Assembly (NCBI RefSeq): GCF_021440195.1
Contig: NZ_JAJTSZ010000001.1
Coordinates: 1,302,001 to 1,366,000 of the forward strand
DNA length: 64,000 bases
Direction of reading: 5' to 3'
Source of the DNA: Dyadobacter sp. CY356
GTDB taxonomy: Bacteria > Bacteroidota > Bacteroidia > Cytophagales > Spirosomataceae
The notes under the pieces were generated by a model. That model did no database searches, was not told where the DNA came from, and was given only the letters and a program-made list of their open reading frames with translations. A program made the position numbers and the translations under genes. Position 1 is the stretch's first letter; the number at the start of each line of letters is the position of its first letter. Positions 53,297-63,323 of the stretch are shown here, piece after piece.

Positions 53297-55675
53297 ATGT
53301 TTAAAAACTACGTCAAAATCGCCTTCCGTAACCTTTGGAAACACAAATTGTTTTCTTTGATTAACATTTTAGGACTTGGCCTTGCTATGGCATTTTGTTT
53401 TCTGCAACTGATGCAGGTCCAAAGCAGTTTCGAAAAAGACTCTTTTCATCCCTTCGCGGACCGCACCTACCGCATCATCACGGAAGCAACAGGAAAAGAC
53501 GGTAAGTTATATTCGATGGCGTCCAGCCCGATGCCATTGGGTGAAAAGCTCGCAGATAACCAAAGTGTGATTGAAAAGTCGGCCCGCGTCGTCCGTAATT
53601 TCGAGAGCAAATTGAACAACGGTGTGAAGACCCTCGACGTGAGCGGTATGTATGTCGATCCTGCCTATTTTGACATTTTCGGTTTCAAACTTGAAAGTGG
53701 TAAGCCTTGTATTGAGCCGGGGACAATTGTTTTGACGAAGGAAACCGCAGAAAGATTCTTTGGTAATGCTAGTCCGATCGGTAAAGTGTTGACAAATCAG
53801 GAGCTGGGCAATTTCAGGATAACGGGTGTTTTCTCTTCGCTGAAACCGTACACTACCCATCTTAAATCAGACATGGTGATTTCGATGGCCAGTTTTGCCC
53901 AGCTGAATAAAAGCGTTAAAACAGACAACTGGCTCGATTACAATACTTATACATTCGTGCTTTTGACGAAAGGGAGCAAGCCTGAGGCGCTGGACCGCGC
54001 CTTAGCAGAAATTGCGCGTGATAACAACAAAAATGTAAATTTTAAAGATCTGAAAAGTCATGCGTACAAAAGTCAGCTATTGAGTGAAATTTCACCAGAC
54101 TGGAACAATCTGATAAACAATCCATATGTAGAGCCGATCTGGAAAATAGGAGTCAGCCTATTAATTCCGCTGATCATTATTCTGCTTGCAGGCTTCAACT
54201 ACGTCAACTTAACCCTAACAAGATCCCTGAGCCGCGGGCGTGAGGTAGGCGTTCGCAAGGTTGCTGGTGCAAAGCGCTGGCAGCTCATTTTACAGTTTTT
54301 GATAGAAACGACGTTGATAGCTTTCTTTGCCCTATTTGTGGGTTACCTAGGTCTGCTTTTCATGAAATCTTATGTAAATGTCCGTTGGTTGAACTGGGAG
54401 GTTCAGCATAACGGCCTTCTATGGGCAGCATTTCTGGTTTTTACTTTATTTACCGGAATTATTGCAGGCATTTTGCCAGCCCGGATATTGTCTGCCTATA
54501 AGCCTGCGCAAATATTGAAAGGTGATTTAGGCCCTTCCGGAATAGGGAAAGTCAGTTTTAGGAAGTCACTGGTGGTGATCCAGTTTGTGGTCGCGCTGGT
54601 GTTTATGACTTTTACCGGTATTTCTAACAGTCAGTTTGAATACATGGCCACAGACAATGAGAATTTTAACAGAAAAAATATTCTTAATATCCCTCTTTCC
54701 TCAAAAGATTACCAGCTCCTTGTCAATGAAATGACCAAACAAGCTGAGGTGGAAAGGGTGGGAGTGACTTCTGCCACGCTTAATGAGAGCTCAGGGAAAG
54801 CCAAGATTTCGAGAATTGGCTCCAAGGATCTGCAAGACGCGGCGCAGGACACCTACATTTATGCGGTGGATGCAAACTTTATTGAAAATATGAAATTGAA
54901 ATTCATTGCCGGATATAATCTTCCAGCCGTGTCTGCAGATTCGACGGTACACTTTGCTGTAATCAATGAAAGAGCGGTCAAAATCCTTGGATTCAAAAAT
55001 TCAGCAGATGCAATTGGCCAGTTGATCAGGCTGAATGAAACGGACGTCCAGGTATCAGGTGTAATTAAGGACTTTTGTTTTATGAGGTACGAATTGCCCG
55101 TGGCCCCGCTTGTACTTGCGTTTGATCCAAGAGAAATTAAGGTTTTATCATTGAAAATTACCGAGGGGGCATCAAAAGATAAGATCGTCGCTTCTTTATC
55201 CGCTATTTGGAAAAGATTTCATCCCCATGAGTCTTTCGTTTACTCCTGGTATGAACAGCAATTATACGAGGACTACGCCGAAGGCGGTGATCAACGATTT
55301 ACGGGAGTCATTGTTATCATCGTTTTTGTAATAGCAGCGATGGGTTTGCTTGGAATGGTTACTTACACTACGGAAAAAAGAACTAAGGAAGTTGGGGTGA
55401 GAAAGGTGATGGGTGCAAGCGTTGTACAGATTATGGCTTTGCTATCTACCGGCTTTGTTAAACTCATCTTAATTGCGTCTGTGATTGCCGTGCCGATAGG
55501 GTATGGTCTTGGCTTGCTATTTCTAAAGATTTTCACATATCACACGGCAATTGGGCCAAATGTTTTTCTTGCCTGTATTGGTAGTTTATCACTCATCGGT
55601 ATTTTTACAATTGGCGTTCAGGCCTACCGGACTGCGTTAACCAACCCTGCGGAAACTTTAAGGGCAACAAACTAG
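53297..55675 (+). CDS. MacB/FtsX-type ABC transporter permease
   Basis: The 792-residue protein (ATG 53297) is a duplicated permease: a basic start FKNYVKIAFRNLWKHKLFSLIN and first helix, a large periplasmic domain (about 40-280), FtsX core with EVGVRKVAGAKR (about 285-400), a second helix and periplasmic region (about 425-665), and a final FtsX core with KRTKEVGVRKVMGASV (about 670-785). It lacks the cytoplasmic prefix domain seen in the permease at 33680, and no PadR gene is attached. It would work with a MacB-like ATPase encoded elsewhere. Start of transcription may be at the weak TATAGTTT box near 53254. Confidence 0.92.
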   Translation: MFKNYVKIAFRNLWKHKLFSLINILGLGLAMAFCFLQLMQVQSSFEKDSFHPFADRTYRIITEATGKDGKLYSMASSPMPLGEKLADNQSVIEKSARVVRNFESKLNNGVKTLDVSGMYVDPAYFDIFGFKLESGKPCIEPGTIVLTKETAERFFGNASPIGKVLTNQELGNFRITGVFSSLKPYTTHLKSDMVISMASFAQLNKSVKTDNWLDYNTYTFVLLTKGSKPEALDRALAEIARDNNKNVNFKDLKSHAYKSQLLSEISPDWNNLINNPYVEPIWKIGVSLLIPLIIILLAGFNYVNLTLTRSLSRGREVGVRKVAGAKRWQLILQFLIETTLIAFFALFVGYLGLLFMKSYVNVRWLNWEVQHNGLLWAAFLVFTLFTGIIAGILPARILSAYKPAQILKGDLGPSGIGKVSFRKSLVVIQFVVALVFMTFTGISNSQFEYMATDNENFNRKNILNIPLSSKDYQLLVNEMTKQAEVERVGVTSATLNESSGKAKISRIGSKDLQDAAQDTYIYAVDANFIENMKLKFIAGYNLPAVSADSTVHFAVINERAVKILGFKNSADAIGQLIRLNETDVQVSGVIKDFCFMRYELPVAPLVLAFDPREIKVLSLKITEGASKDKIVASLSAIWKRFHPHESFVYSWYEQQLYEDYAEGGDQRFTGVIVIIVFVIAAMGLLGMVTYTTEKRTKEVGVRKVMGASVVQIMALLSTGFVKLILIASVIAVPIGYGLGLLFLKIFTYHTAIGPNVFLACIGSLSLIGIFTIGVQAYRTALTNPAETLRATN

Positions 55676-56759
55676 CTGCTTAGGCCTGGCTGGGTAAGCA
55701 TAAAAAAACTGTTCAAAATCACACAACGAACGGTATTTAGTTGGCTCGTTTTAATAAATATGAAGATCAGACATTATTTCAAAATAGCAGTAAGGTATTA
55801 ACTCAACAGCAGATTTACTACCCTAACGACCGGAACCTGCCTTGCGGTAAGGATTGCAGGGAGAGCTCCTGATCGCGATTTACGTCGGTGATAAGTTGAC
55901 CATTACCATAAAAGAAAAGACAGCTTATTTCGGATTACTTCAAAGTATCAGCAAGAAGGTTCACGATATGTTTCTGCACAAACAGACAGGATGTTGCAAT
56001 AACCCTGGCGACTTTGTAATCTTTGAATTTATCAAGGTCCGGATTGCTAGTCTGTGATAAAACGTATTGCCATTCAAAAACAACAAAGAGACAATAAGCA
56101 GAAATCGATATTTTCTCATTTGAAGCAATGGATCAAGCATGTCAATCGGGTAGGAGAACAATCGTACCAGCATCATAAATCTATTATACGGTCATAGATT
56201 GGCAAGAAAACGTCCGAATCTGAACGGCGCGATTCAGAAACGAATGTGGATAACTTGTGGTTTTTTCTTATAGGCTGTTACAAAGTTCTGCTGGGACTAT
56301 TGTTTATTTTAGGCAGTTACTTTCGCTATCTACTAATATGGCTGCTAAACTGCACGACAACTGCCCTTTTTTACATAAGAGGTTACCATCAAGGACTCAT
56401 GTGTAGAACGATTGAGAGTTATAGTCTTGCGGCAAACTGTTCTCTGAGAGCTTTGCTGATCTCTTTCATTGTGAATCTATCATTGTTTTGCGGTGTTTTA
56501 ACAAAGATATTTTGAACAGTGGGTTGGAATTGCAACCTTCTTGCACACAAGTTGAAACCGACTAGGGCTGTAAAAAATGTGTTATACGTTAAGGTAGACA
56601 TTGACTTTTCATTTGTTGATTTGGATGCTGTTTAGTAATATTTTAAAAACACCTGTCAAGTATCTCGCAGACATTCGTAGCATATTGAGTTAAGTAAATG
56701 AAATGAGCTCTTTTGGATGAAGTAAATTATGAAATATTAACTGCAAATGCTTACCGCTT
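55676..56759. other. Gap with a possible permease remnant
   Basis: 55760-55855 (plus) begins MKIRHYFKIAVRY, then a stop, LNSRFTTLTTGTCLAV, which resembles the N-terminus of another FtsX-type permease (KNYFKIAxRN...). It is too short and broken to be sure. The rest shows no supported gene, and no terminator is evident on either side. Confidence 0.35.
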
Positions 56760-58376
56760 TCAAGGTGCTATATATTTGTTAATTTCGTGGGATGATTCCT
56801 TGCTGTCATCAATATTGACAGGTGCCCAATTGGCGCGGCGGCCAACAGAGCCAGCAAGTATTAAGGTGATTATGCCAGTCGCAGCCCAAAATACATCAGT
56901 CAGCGCTGTGTAATGAAGCCCTTTAAGCCATGCAGTAACAATCCAGTCCCCGGTTACAAATCCATTGGCTAGCGGGACAAGGATCGAAAATAATCCTCCA
57001 ATAAGCAGGTAAAACCAGATTATTTCATATTCTGTTTTTAGCATAAAGCCCGCCGTAGATAGCGCCAGCCACGATACAAAAAACACAGTCCTTACCAGAA
57101 AAACGTGGTTCTCAATATTTTGTATAAGAAGTTCAGCGCTGAACAGAATGGCTGTTGCGGGGAAAAGGCTGAAGGAAATCGCCAGATAGCACAGGGTGAC
57201 CCTATGATGAAACCGCTTTTGTTGGTCAGTGTACCCTTTTTTATTTCTAGCCTCTTTCCAAAGCAGCACCCCGCTTATAATGACAAAGCAGGTAAACAGG
57301 GCTAATAAAAAATAGATTATTTTCAATGCAGTTCCTGCGAAAGTTGCAAAGTGCAGTCTTGAGATCCCAAACAACACAGATTCAGTGTACGTTTTTGTGC
57401 CTGGTAATCTATTGGAGATCAATTTTCCGTCCTTTAGGCTGATTGCCACTGAACCATTACCTGCAAAAGTTTTGCTGTTTTCCAAAGAAGCCGAAACGAT
57501 ACCATCTTGCCTGTCATAATGTTTGATCTGCAGGTACGGCAAGTCAAGGTCCGGATTTTGACTTTTAACCTTTTCAAGAAGGCCGGTTATACCTAAATTT
57601 TTGGAGGTCCATGGTGAATTTTCGCTCACTTTTACCGCGCGTTCGGGGTAGATATCATCGATTGCTTTTTGCTGATCACCCCCGTAAAATATAACGACCA
57701 CAGGAAGCAAAACCAGAAATGAAAGCATATAGTAGGCTCCGGTAATTGCATACATCAGCTGGAAGGGCAGGCTCAAAAACCCAAAAACGGTGTGCGCATT
57801 TGTCCACAGATTTTTCAGTGACCCCTTCATTGAAAAGCCGTGAAACTTACTGAGCATATTTTGCCAATGGATCATCAGGCCGGTAATTACCGCGAAAGCA
57901 AAAAAGAGAGCTACAAAGCCTGAAAGATACCTGCCTAAAAACGGTATCTGGTCGAAAAAATGCAGCCGGTATAGGGTCTCACCAACCGTAGTTTTTTCGT
58001 CTTTGAGAAATTCACCGGTGGCAGCAGAATAAATCACATTGTAATGCTGCTCAGGTTTGCCTTTCGGTCTAATCAGATGCCCATAAATCTTAACCAGAGG
58101 TCTTTGTGCAGATTCAGTCACAATGGTAATATCTTCTGAGAGGTCAAATGCAGCTTCGGACTTTTTGATGCTGGTGAGCACTTGATCATAGTCAACCCGG
58201 CCAGGCACTTTTTGCCGCGCTGACGGATTTTCCCATTGGTAAAACTCATCTTTAAAAAGTGTAAAGGCACCAGCGAAAAATATAATGTACAGCGCAAAAC
58301 TGATCACAATACCTGAGACAGTATGGATATTGAAGGTAATGTTGTACAGCCCGGGTGATAAACCTTTTAATTTCAT
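56760..58376 (-). CDS. PepSY-associated membrane protein (iron/siderophore uptake)
   Basis: The 538-residue protein has an N-terminal helix (about 15-38; ISFALYIIFFAGAFTLFK), a periplasmic PepSY-like region, and further helices (about 150-172, 185-235, 345-375, 395-415, 430-500). LHFFDQIPFLGRYLSGFVALFF, WTNAHTVFGFLSLPFQLMYAITG and RLHFATFAGTALK carry the His residues typical of PepSY_TM proteins thought to hold haem and act as siderophore-iron reductases in the inner membrane. It is the last gene of a leftward three-gene operon facing a TonB receptor. One base separates it from the upstream small gene, giving translational coupling. Confidence 0.88.
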   Translation of the reverse strand: MKLKGLSPGLYNITFNIHTVSGIVISFALYIIFFAGAFTLFKDEFYQWENPSARQKVPGRVDYDQVLTSIKKSEAAFDLSEDITIVTESAQRPLVKIYGHLIRPKGKPEQHYNVIYSAATGEFLKDEKTTVGETLYRLHFFDQIPFLGRYLSGFVALFFAFAVITGLMIHWQNMLSKFHGFSMKGSLKNLWTNAHTVFGFLSLPFQLMYAITGAYYMLSFLVLLPVVVIFYGGDQQKAIDDIYPERAVKVSENSPWTSKNLGITGLLEKVKSQNPDLDLPYLQIKHYDRQDGIVSASLENSKTFAGNGSVAISLKDGKLISNRLPGTKTYTESVLFGISRLHFATFAGTALKIIYFLLALFTCFVIISGVLLWKEARNKKGYTDQQKRFHHRVTLCYLAISFSLFPATAILFSAELLIQNIENHVFLVRTVFFVSWLALSTAGFMLKTEYEIIWFYLLIGGLFSILVPLANGFVTGDWIVTAWLKGLHYTALTDVFWAATGIITLILAGSVGRRANWAPVNIDDSKESSHEINKYIAP

Positions 58377-58377
58377 A

Positions 58378-58659
58378 TTATTTGAGAAAATAGATTGCTG
58401 CTGCGCAAAAAATAACCGAAAGAAGATAGGTGGCCCAAACCCACCAGCCGCTGCGCATCAGAAAGGCAGTAATCATCAGTAATGTCCACAGTAAAAAGAC
58501 CGAAAATGCGCCGGTAAGAATAATTGCCATTCGGAATGGAAGTATTACCGCCAAAAGCATGTGAAGGGCAACAGCCAAAAAATAACCGCCAAAAATTCCT
58601 GCGGTGATTTTTAGCGCCCGCTGGCCGGGTGTTGTAAGGTATTGCTTTTTAGCCGGCAT
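58378..58659 (-). CDS. Small membrane protein (DUF3649-like) of the iron uptake operon
   Basis: The 93-residue product has three hydrophobic helices (about 14-36, 43-62, 70-90) and a basic N-terminus (MPAKKQYLTTPGQRALKITAG). It looks like the small DUF3649-type proteins encoded next to PepSY_TM proteins in siderophore loci, by size and position rather than strong motif. Its stop is 1 bp before the PepSY gene and its start overlaps the preceding gene by 11 bp, so all three are translationally coupled. It is probably an inner-membrane accessory of iron uptake or reduction. Confidence 0.75.
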   Translation of the reverse strand: MPAKKQYLTTPGQRALKITAGIFGGYFLAVALHMLLAVILPFRMAIILTGAFSVFLLWTLLMITAFLMRSGWWVWATYLLSVIFCAAAIYFLK

Positions 58660-58975
58660 CGTAGATAAGTTCTATCAGTAATAAAACATGCACGATTAGG
58701 GCCATACCATAGAAATACTTTTTTCCTAGTACGGCAAAAAGCTGGATCATACCCATGGCCAGCATACTGGCGGCCAAGGCGGTCAAAAGCCCGCCGGCCC
58801 AGCCACCGATGCGCACGCATAAGATCGATCCGGCTACCGTAAAGAGTAGTCCTATGAGCCTGAGGCGGCCTACCGCAGGGCGAAACAGAAAGTCCGGGAA
58901 ATATTTTGACTTGCAGTAAAACAAGTACATTCCCAGCATGATCAGATAGAGTTGGGGCATAAGATTATTTTTCAC
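58649..58975 (-). CDS. Small membrane protein (DUF3325-like) of the iron uptake operon
   Basis: The 108-residue product has three hydrophobic helices (about 8-20, 38-58, 60-82 and a last one near 88-105), with GRLRLIGLLFTVAGSILCV in the middle. In Proteobacteria a DUF3325 protein of this size sits with PepSY_TM and DUF3649 genes, and order and overlaps here are the same; the direct sequence match is weak. It is first in the leftward operon, diverging from the TonB receptor gene with a 69-bp shared AT-rich promoter region. ATG 58960 (MPQLYL) is an alternative start. Confidence 0.7.
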   Translation of the reverse strand: MKNNLMPQLYLIMLGMYLFYCKSKYFPDFLFRPAVGRLRLIGLLFTVAGSILCVRIGGWAGGLLTALAASMLAMGMIQLFAVLGKKYFYGMALIVHVLLLIELIYDAG

Positions 58976-59014
58976 AAATATTAATATTATTTATACTAAA
59001 TACAAATAAACAAT

Positions 59015-59022
59015 TACATTTG
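59015..59022 (+). promoter_or_regulatory. -7 box of the TonB receptor gene
   Basis: TACATTTG matches TAnnTTTG exactly, 22 bp upstream of the receptor ATG. The 69-bp divergent region (58976-59044) is very AT-rich and could hold a Fur-type operator, but no unambiguous box was seen. Confidence 0.5.
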
Positions 59023-59044
59023 GCAAAATATTAAATGATCTGCT

Positions 59045-61372
59045 ATGAGAATATCTCTCCTTATTTTACTGGTTCTGATTTGTCAAGTCAATACTTATGG
59101 CCAGGGTTTTTCCTTGACAGGTACTGTCAGGAGTGAACAAGACGTTGTTTTGCCTTTTGTATCAATATCTTTAAAGGATACCAAATACGAAACAATCTCA
59201 GATGCGGATGGCGTTTTCCGGCTTTTAAACATTGCACCAGGTGATTACAAGCTCACCATTAGCCACGTGGGTTTTAAAACTTTTGAAAAAGACATTAAAA
59301 TCACCAGCGGTAACAGGGTTGAAAACTGTGTGCTGATAAGCAGTATCAAAGAGCTTGATGAGGTCCTGGTGAAAACTGAAAAACAAAGCCACATTCAGCA
59401 AACCAAGCCGATTACCATCAGCAGTGTGGAGATTAAAAATGTGGTGAGCCAGAATGTGCTGATCACCGATATCATTGACCGGCTGCCAGGTGTTCGTATC
59501 CGGCGTTCGAGTTCACTGGGAGATCCCTCGGATATCTCCATTAATGGTCTTCGTGGAAATGCAGTCCGGGTTTATATTGATGGTCTGCCGATGGAATTTA
59601 TTTATCCCAACTTTGATATTTCTACTTTGCCTATTGGGAATCTCAAGCGAATCGATGTCTATAAGGGTGTCTTACCGGTCGATGTGGGAACTGATGCGCT
59701 GGGCGGGGGGATTAATCTGGTGACTGAGCAGAAAACTTATAATTCGCTTCGAGCATCTTACAATGTTGGCTCTTACAATACGCACTTGGGTGATTTTGCT
59801 TTGGGGCTGGCCAATAAAAAAAACTACTTTATCAATTTGACCGGCGCTGTCAATTATTCAGACAACAGTTACCGGATGGATGCAAAAATATTTGAAGACG
59901 GAAATCGCACTGAGCGTATTAAGCGCTTCCATGACCAATATAAAATGTTTTTTGGCGGCATTAGCATTGGCACCCACAGTAAGCCCTGGGCTGACGAGCT
60001 GAGACTGTCGATGAACCTATCCGGCGGAAGTAAGGAGCTGCAAAACGGGGCCAGAGTAACCGGGACTGCATTCGGTGAGGCCAAGTATAAGGCCGAAAAC
60101 ATGACCGCAGTTTTAAAATACGAAAAGTCATTCTGGAAACAGCGAGCATTGTTTTCAGCAGCTGCAAATTACAGTCGTCAAACCTTGAATTATGTTGACA
60201 CGACCAAAAATGTATATAGCTGGAGTGGTAAAATAATTGGAAGAAGAGGGGCGGCAGGTGAGTACTACCAGGCAAATTCGGATACGTACATTCATAGCTG
60301 GATCAACCGCAGCAGTCTTACTGTAAACCTTCATGCTAATCACAAGCTACTTTTTTCAAATCTATACGCAAAACAAAAACTGACGGGCATCAATCATCTG
60401 GAAGAAGATCCGGCCGATGATTACCTGCGCATCGCTCAGTACCTAACCAAAAATGTGGCAGGGGCACAGTATGATGGTCTATTTTTAAACAGGTTAAGCT
60501 TTTCGGCGGCCATTAAAAGGTACGACTACATTTTGGATGGAGCCGAAAATAATACATTTGAGCTCGTTAAAAAGAAGGATGGCATCTGGGGTTGGAATTC
60601 AGCGCTCAAATATGATATTGCCAGCGGTATTTTCACCAGAGCATCTTTTGAAAAAGGTTACCTGATACCGCAGTTTGCGCAGTTTGTTGGCAACGGGGCA
60701 GATATCGTCCGCAACACAGATCTTCTGCCAGAAAGCAGTGATAACCTAAATGTTGGTGCAGTGATCAGCAGGCCCATCAGCAAGAATCTTAACATTTTTA
60801 CAAGCGTCAACGGTTTTTACAGAAGCCAGCATGATATTATCTTCATAGGAAATGGTGTGATCAGAAGATACGATAATGCAGATCAGGTACGGACGCTGGG
60901 TGTGGAGGGTGATTTAACGCTAAGTTATAAAGATGCATTCAACCTGAAAACGAACTTGACTTTACTGAGCAAAACTTTCACTAAAATGAGGCTGCCAGAA
61001 AGCCAGTTTCTGGTTGGTACCGACTTTCCCAATAATCCCAGGTTTTATGGCAACGCTGAGTTATCCTGGCAAAAGCCGGGATTACTGAGTGCTGATGATC
61101 GTTTCCGGGCTTACCTATTTTACAACTATATCGCCCCGTTTAACCACATCACTGTTGGCAAAGGAAACAGTATCAAAAATACGCCTGAGGCCTACGTGCC
61201 CGTTCAACACCGGCTCGATGCGGGTTTCTCCTATAAGTTCTCTAAACAAGGTCTGACGGCTTCGCTAAATGTGATTAATGTTTTGAATGCCAAGCTTTTT
61301 GATAACTATATGGTGCCACGTGCGGGGACAAATTTCAATGTTAAACTGATCTACGAGCTTTCAAACTTTTAG
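59045..61372 (+). CDS. TonB-dependent siderophore receptor
   Basis: The 775-residue outer-membrane receptor has a signal peptide (about 1-19), a carboxypeptidase-regulatory-like Ig domain (about 22-105; GTVRSEQDVVLPFVSISLKD split at strand ends, DGVFRLLNIAPGDYKLTISHVGF), a plug (about 120-235; ITDIIDRLPGVRIRRSSSLG, INGLRGNAVRVYIDG, IDVYKGVLPVDVG, LGGGINLVT) and a C-terminal barrel ending in Phe (IYELSNF). TonB energises uptake through such receptors. The opposing PepSY operon and following DUF4374 lipoprotein point to a siderophore-iron substrate. No anti-sigma N-terminal domain is present, so it is not a FecA-type transducer. It lies 56 bp before the DUF4374 gene. Confidence 0.93.
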   Translation: MRISLLILLVLICQVNTYGQGFSLTGTVRSEQDVVLPFVSISLKDTKYETISDADGVFRLLNIAPGDYKLTISHVGFKTFEKDIKITSGNRVENCVLISSIKELDEVLVKTEKQSHIQQTKPITISSVEIKNVVSQNVLITDIIDRLPGVRIRRSSSLGDPSDISINGLRGNAVRVYIDGLPMEFIYPNFDISTLPIGNLKRIDVYKGVLPVDVGTDALGGGINLVTEQKTYNSLRASYNVGSYNTHLGDFALGLANKKNYFINLTGAVNYSDNSYRMDAKIFEDGNRTERIKRFHDQYKMFFGGISIGTHSKPWADELRLSMNLSGGSKELQNGARVTGTAFGEAKYKAENMTAVLKYEKSFWKQRALFSAAANYSRQTLNYVDTTKNVYSWSGKIIGRRGAAGEYYQANSDTYIHSWINRSSLTVNLHANHKLLFSNLYAKQKLTGINHLEEDPADDYLRIAQYLTKNVAGAQYDGLFLNRLSFSAAIKRYDYILDGAENNTFELVKKKDGIWGWNSALKYDIASGIFTRASFEKGYLIPQFAQFVGNGADIVRNTDLLPESSDNLNVGAVISRPISKNLNIFTSVNGFYRSQHDIIFIGNGVIRRYDNADQVRTLGVEGDLTLSYKDAFNLKTNLTLLSKTFTKMRLPESQFLVGTDFPNNPRFYGNAELSWQKPGLLSADDRFRAYLFYNYIAPFNHITVGKGNSIKNTPEAYVPVQHRLDAGFSYKFSKQGLTASLNVINVLNAKLFDNYMVPRAGTNFNVKLIYELSNF

Positions 61373-61428
61373 TAACATGCCCGTGCCGGTAGTAACCCCC
61401 ATAACTCTTTAACAAAATCCAATCCAAA

Positions 61429-62739
61429 ATGAAAAAAAACAATTTTTTACTATCCATTCTTTTTGCATCCACACTATTCTCATGCAGCAGCGACAATAAA
61501 TCCGGTGCTGAACCCGAATCACTTTATCAGCAGGAAGGCTTTTTACTATCCAGTATTTCGCAGTCCACTGCGGGCTATAGTTATTATGCAGGCTTTTTTT
61601 CGCAGCAACCTTCCGGTGAGGTGGATCTGACCAAAAATACCGCTTACAGCACCTTAATGGCCAGGACATCTTACCAGAATTTTATTTATGGAATATCGCT
61701 GGATGGAGACAACAAATTATCCAAGCAGGCTATTTTAAAATCCTCAGGGGCTGTGGTGGAAGTAGCCAGCATTCCATTGCTTGATTATTTGCAGGCTGTG
61801 CTGATCATCAATGAAAACCTGGGTGCCTACGCGACCAGTGGCAATAGGTCATTGTTCTTGTTTAACCCTTCTACCATGGAAAACCTAGGTCAGATTGACA
61901 TGACAAAAGCTAAGAATTTTCCTGAGAATGAAGGTAATGTTTATGCTCATTTATCCTACCGTCCTAACGATAACAAGTTATTTGCCTCGCTTTTAACAAA
62001 CAGCAGCAAAACCGGACAGTTTTATGACGCACCTGATGTATACGTTGAGGTAATCGATATGACGACAAGAAAATGGGAGAAAACAGCCGTTTTTAAACAG
62101 GCTACCTATCCGGTTTCACGAGGTTTGGAACATAGCGTTGTAGACGAAGCGGGTAACGTTTACATTACTACGCAAGGTCAGTATGGGCTCGACGGACAAC
62201 TTGGGGCAAATGCAGCCAAAAGATCCCGGCCTCAGATCTTAAAGATTCCTGCTGGTAAAACCGACTTTGATTCAACTTACGCTTTTAACCCGATCAATGC
62301 GGTAGGTCAGCAAAATTCTTCGTTTCAGCTGCTTTTAGGGACTACCTATGATGCCAATGGAATCGCTTACGCCTGCATTTCAGCAGAATCGTACCCTGCC
62401 AGATTATTGGAGCTGATCGGTAAATTGGCAGTTAATTCTATTACTGCGGCAGAATATGCCGAACTTTCTAATCTTGCATTTTATAGTCCCGTCCAGCGCT
62501 GGGTGAAGCTGGATTTGAATGCACAGACTGCGGCAGTCATTGAGGATTTACCATTGACGGCAGCTTATAGTTATCCAAGCACACATAGATACGATGGCAA
62601 GTTTTTTCTTCCGATATACAATCCCAGTATGAATCTGAATGGATTCTACAAACATGATCCTGCGACGGGCAAGTCTGAGAAAATGGTAAATGTTTCCGCA
62701 GGCGGAATAGTGACAGATCTGGTAAAGCTATCTAAGTAA
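61429..62739 (+). CDS. DUF4374 lipoprotein, iron-uptake associated
   Basis: The 436-residue protein has a lipoprotein signal (FLLSILFASTLFSC, lipidated Cys about residue 19) and a ~400-residue beta-propeller-like domain of the DUF4374 type: FLLSSISQSTAGYSYYAGFF, ISLDGDNKLSKQ, YAHLSYRPNDNKLFAS and the closing segment HRYDGKFFLPIYNP. DUF4374 proteins are encoded beside TonB siderophore receptors and PepSY proteins, and are thought to help capture or release iron complexes at the outer membrane. It follows the receptor by 56 bp on the same strand, so it is probably co-transcribed. A GC-rich hairpin lies 20 bp after the stop. Confidence 0.88.
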   Translation: MKKNNFLLSILFASTLFSCSSDNKSGAEPESLYQQEGFLLSSISQSTAGYSYYAGFFSQQPSGEVDLTKNTAYSTLMARTSYQNFIYGISLDGDNKLSKQAILKSSGAVVEVASIPLLDYLQAVLIINENLGAYATSGNRSLFLFNPSTMENLGQIDMTKAKNFPENEGNVYAHLSYRPNDNKLFASLLTNSSKTGQFYDAPDVYVEVIDMTTRKWEKTAVFKQATYPVSRGLEHSVVDEAGNVYITTQGQYGLDGQLGANAAKRSRPQILKIPAGKTDFDSTYAFNPINAVGQQNSSFQLLLGTTYDANGIAYACISAESYPARLLELIGKLAVNSITAAEYAELSNLAFYSPVQRWVKLDLNAQTAAVIEDLPLTAAYSYPSTHRYDGKFFLPIYNPSMNLNGFYKHDPATGKSEKMVNVSAGGIVTDLVKLSK

Positions 62740-62759
62740 CAGCGGACATACTGCTAGAA

Positions 62760-62787
62760 GGACTGGCCGGATCATTTGGGCCGGTCC
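62760..62787 (+). terminator. GC-rich hairpin ending the iron-uptake transcript
   Basis: GGACTGGCC (62760-62768) pairs with GGCCGGTCC (62779-62787) with one G-T pair and a 10-nt loop, 20 bp after the DUF4374 stop. No good U-run follows, so its efficiency is uncertain. Confidence 0.55.
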
Positions 62788-63323
62788 CCGCTTAATGCTG
62801 CTTGATTGGCTCATAAAAGTAAGCTGCTACCGGTGTGTAGTGATTTTAAATTATCGGTTCGGTGGGTCATTTGCAAGATTTGTCAGGATTCAAAAACAAA
62901 AACCTGCGAAAGTGCTATTGGATGCCAAACAACCACTGCGGTTAAAGATCGATTTACCTGGACTGAAAAAGCATTTGTTTTCCTTTAAACAGCCTATCAA
63001 ATCATTATGCGCTAGTCTTTTTTGACAAAGACTTGAAGGCAGAACCTTGCACGACCGGCTGTTGCACCATACAATGAGCGCAAAAACTGTGATCTATATC
63101 TAAAAAGAAGTACTTTGTGATTGTTAGCATAGTAACAGGCTGTACGCCCAGAAAGTAAAGGCAGCATCGCATTTGAAACCATATTGCAAAGCTTGACAAA
63201 CTACCTTCTCTAACTTAGCTCCTTGCAAAACTAGTCAATAACAGTTTATGTGAAATTAAATGTAGAATGCTTTACAAATCAGTTTTAAATGATCCGTAAA
63301 GCATCCATAAGTTCAATTAAGTC
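62788..63323. other. Gap, no supported gene
   Basis: Short frames at 62795-63025 and nearby show no family pattern. The region separates the iron-uptake locus from the SusD gene that reads in the opposite direction. Confidence 0.4.
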
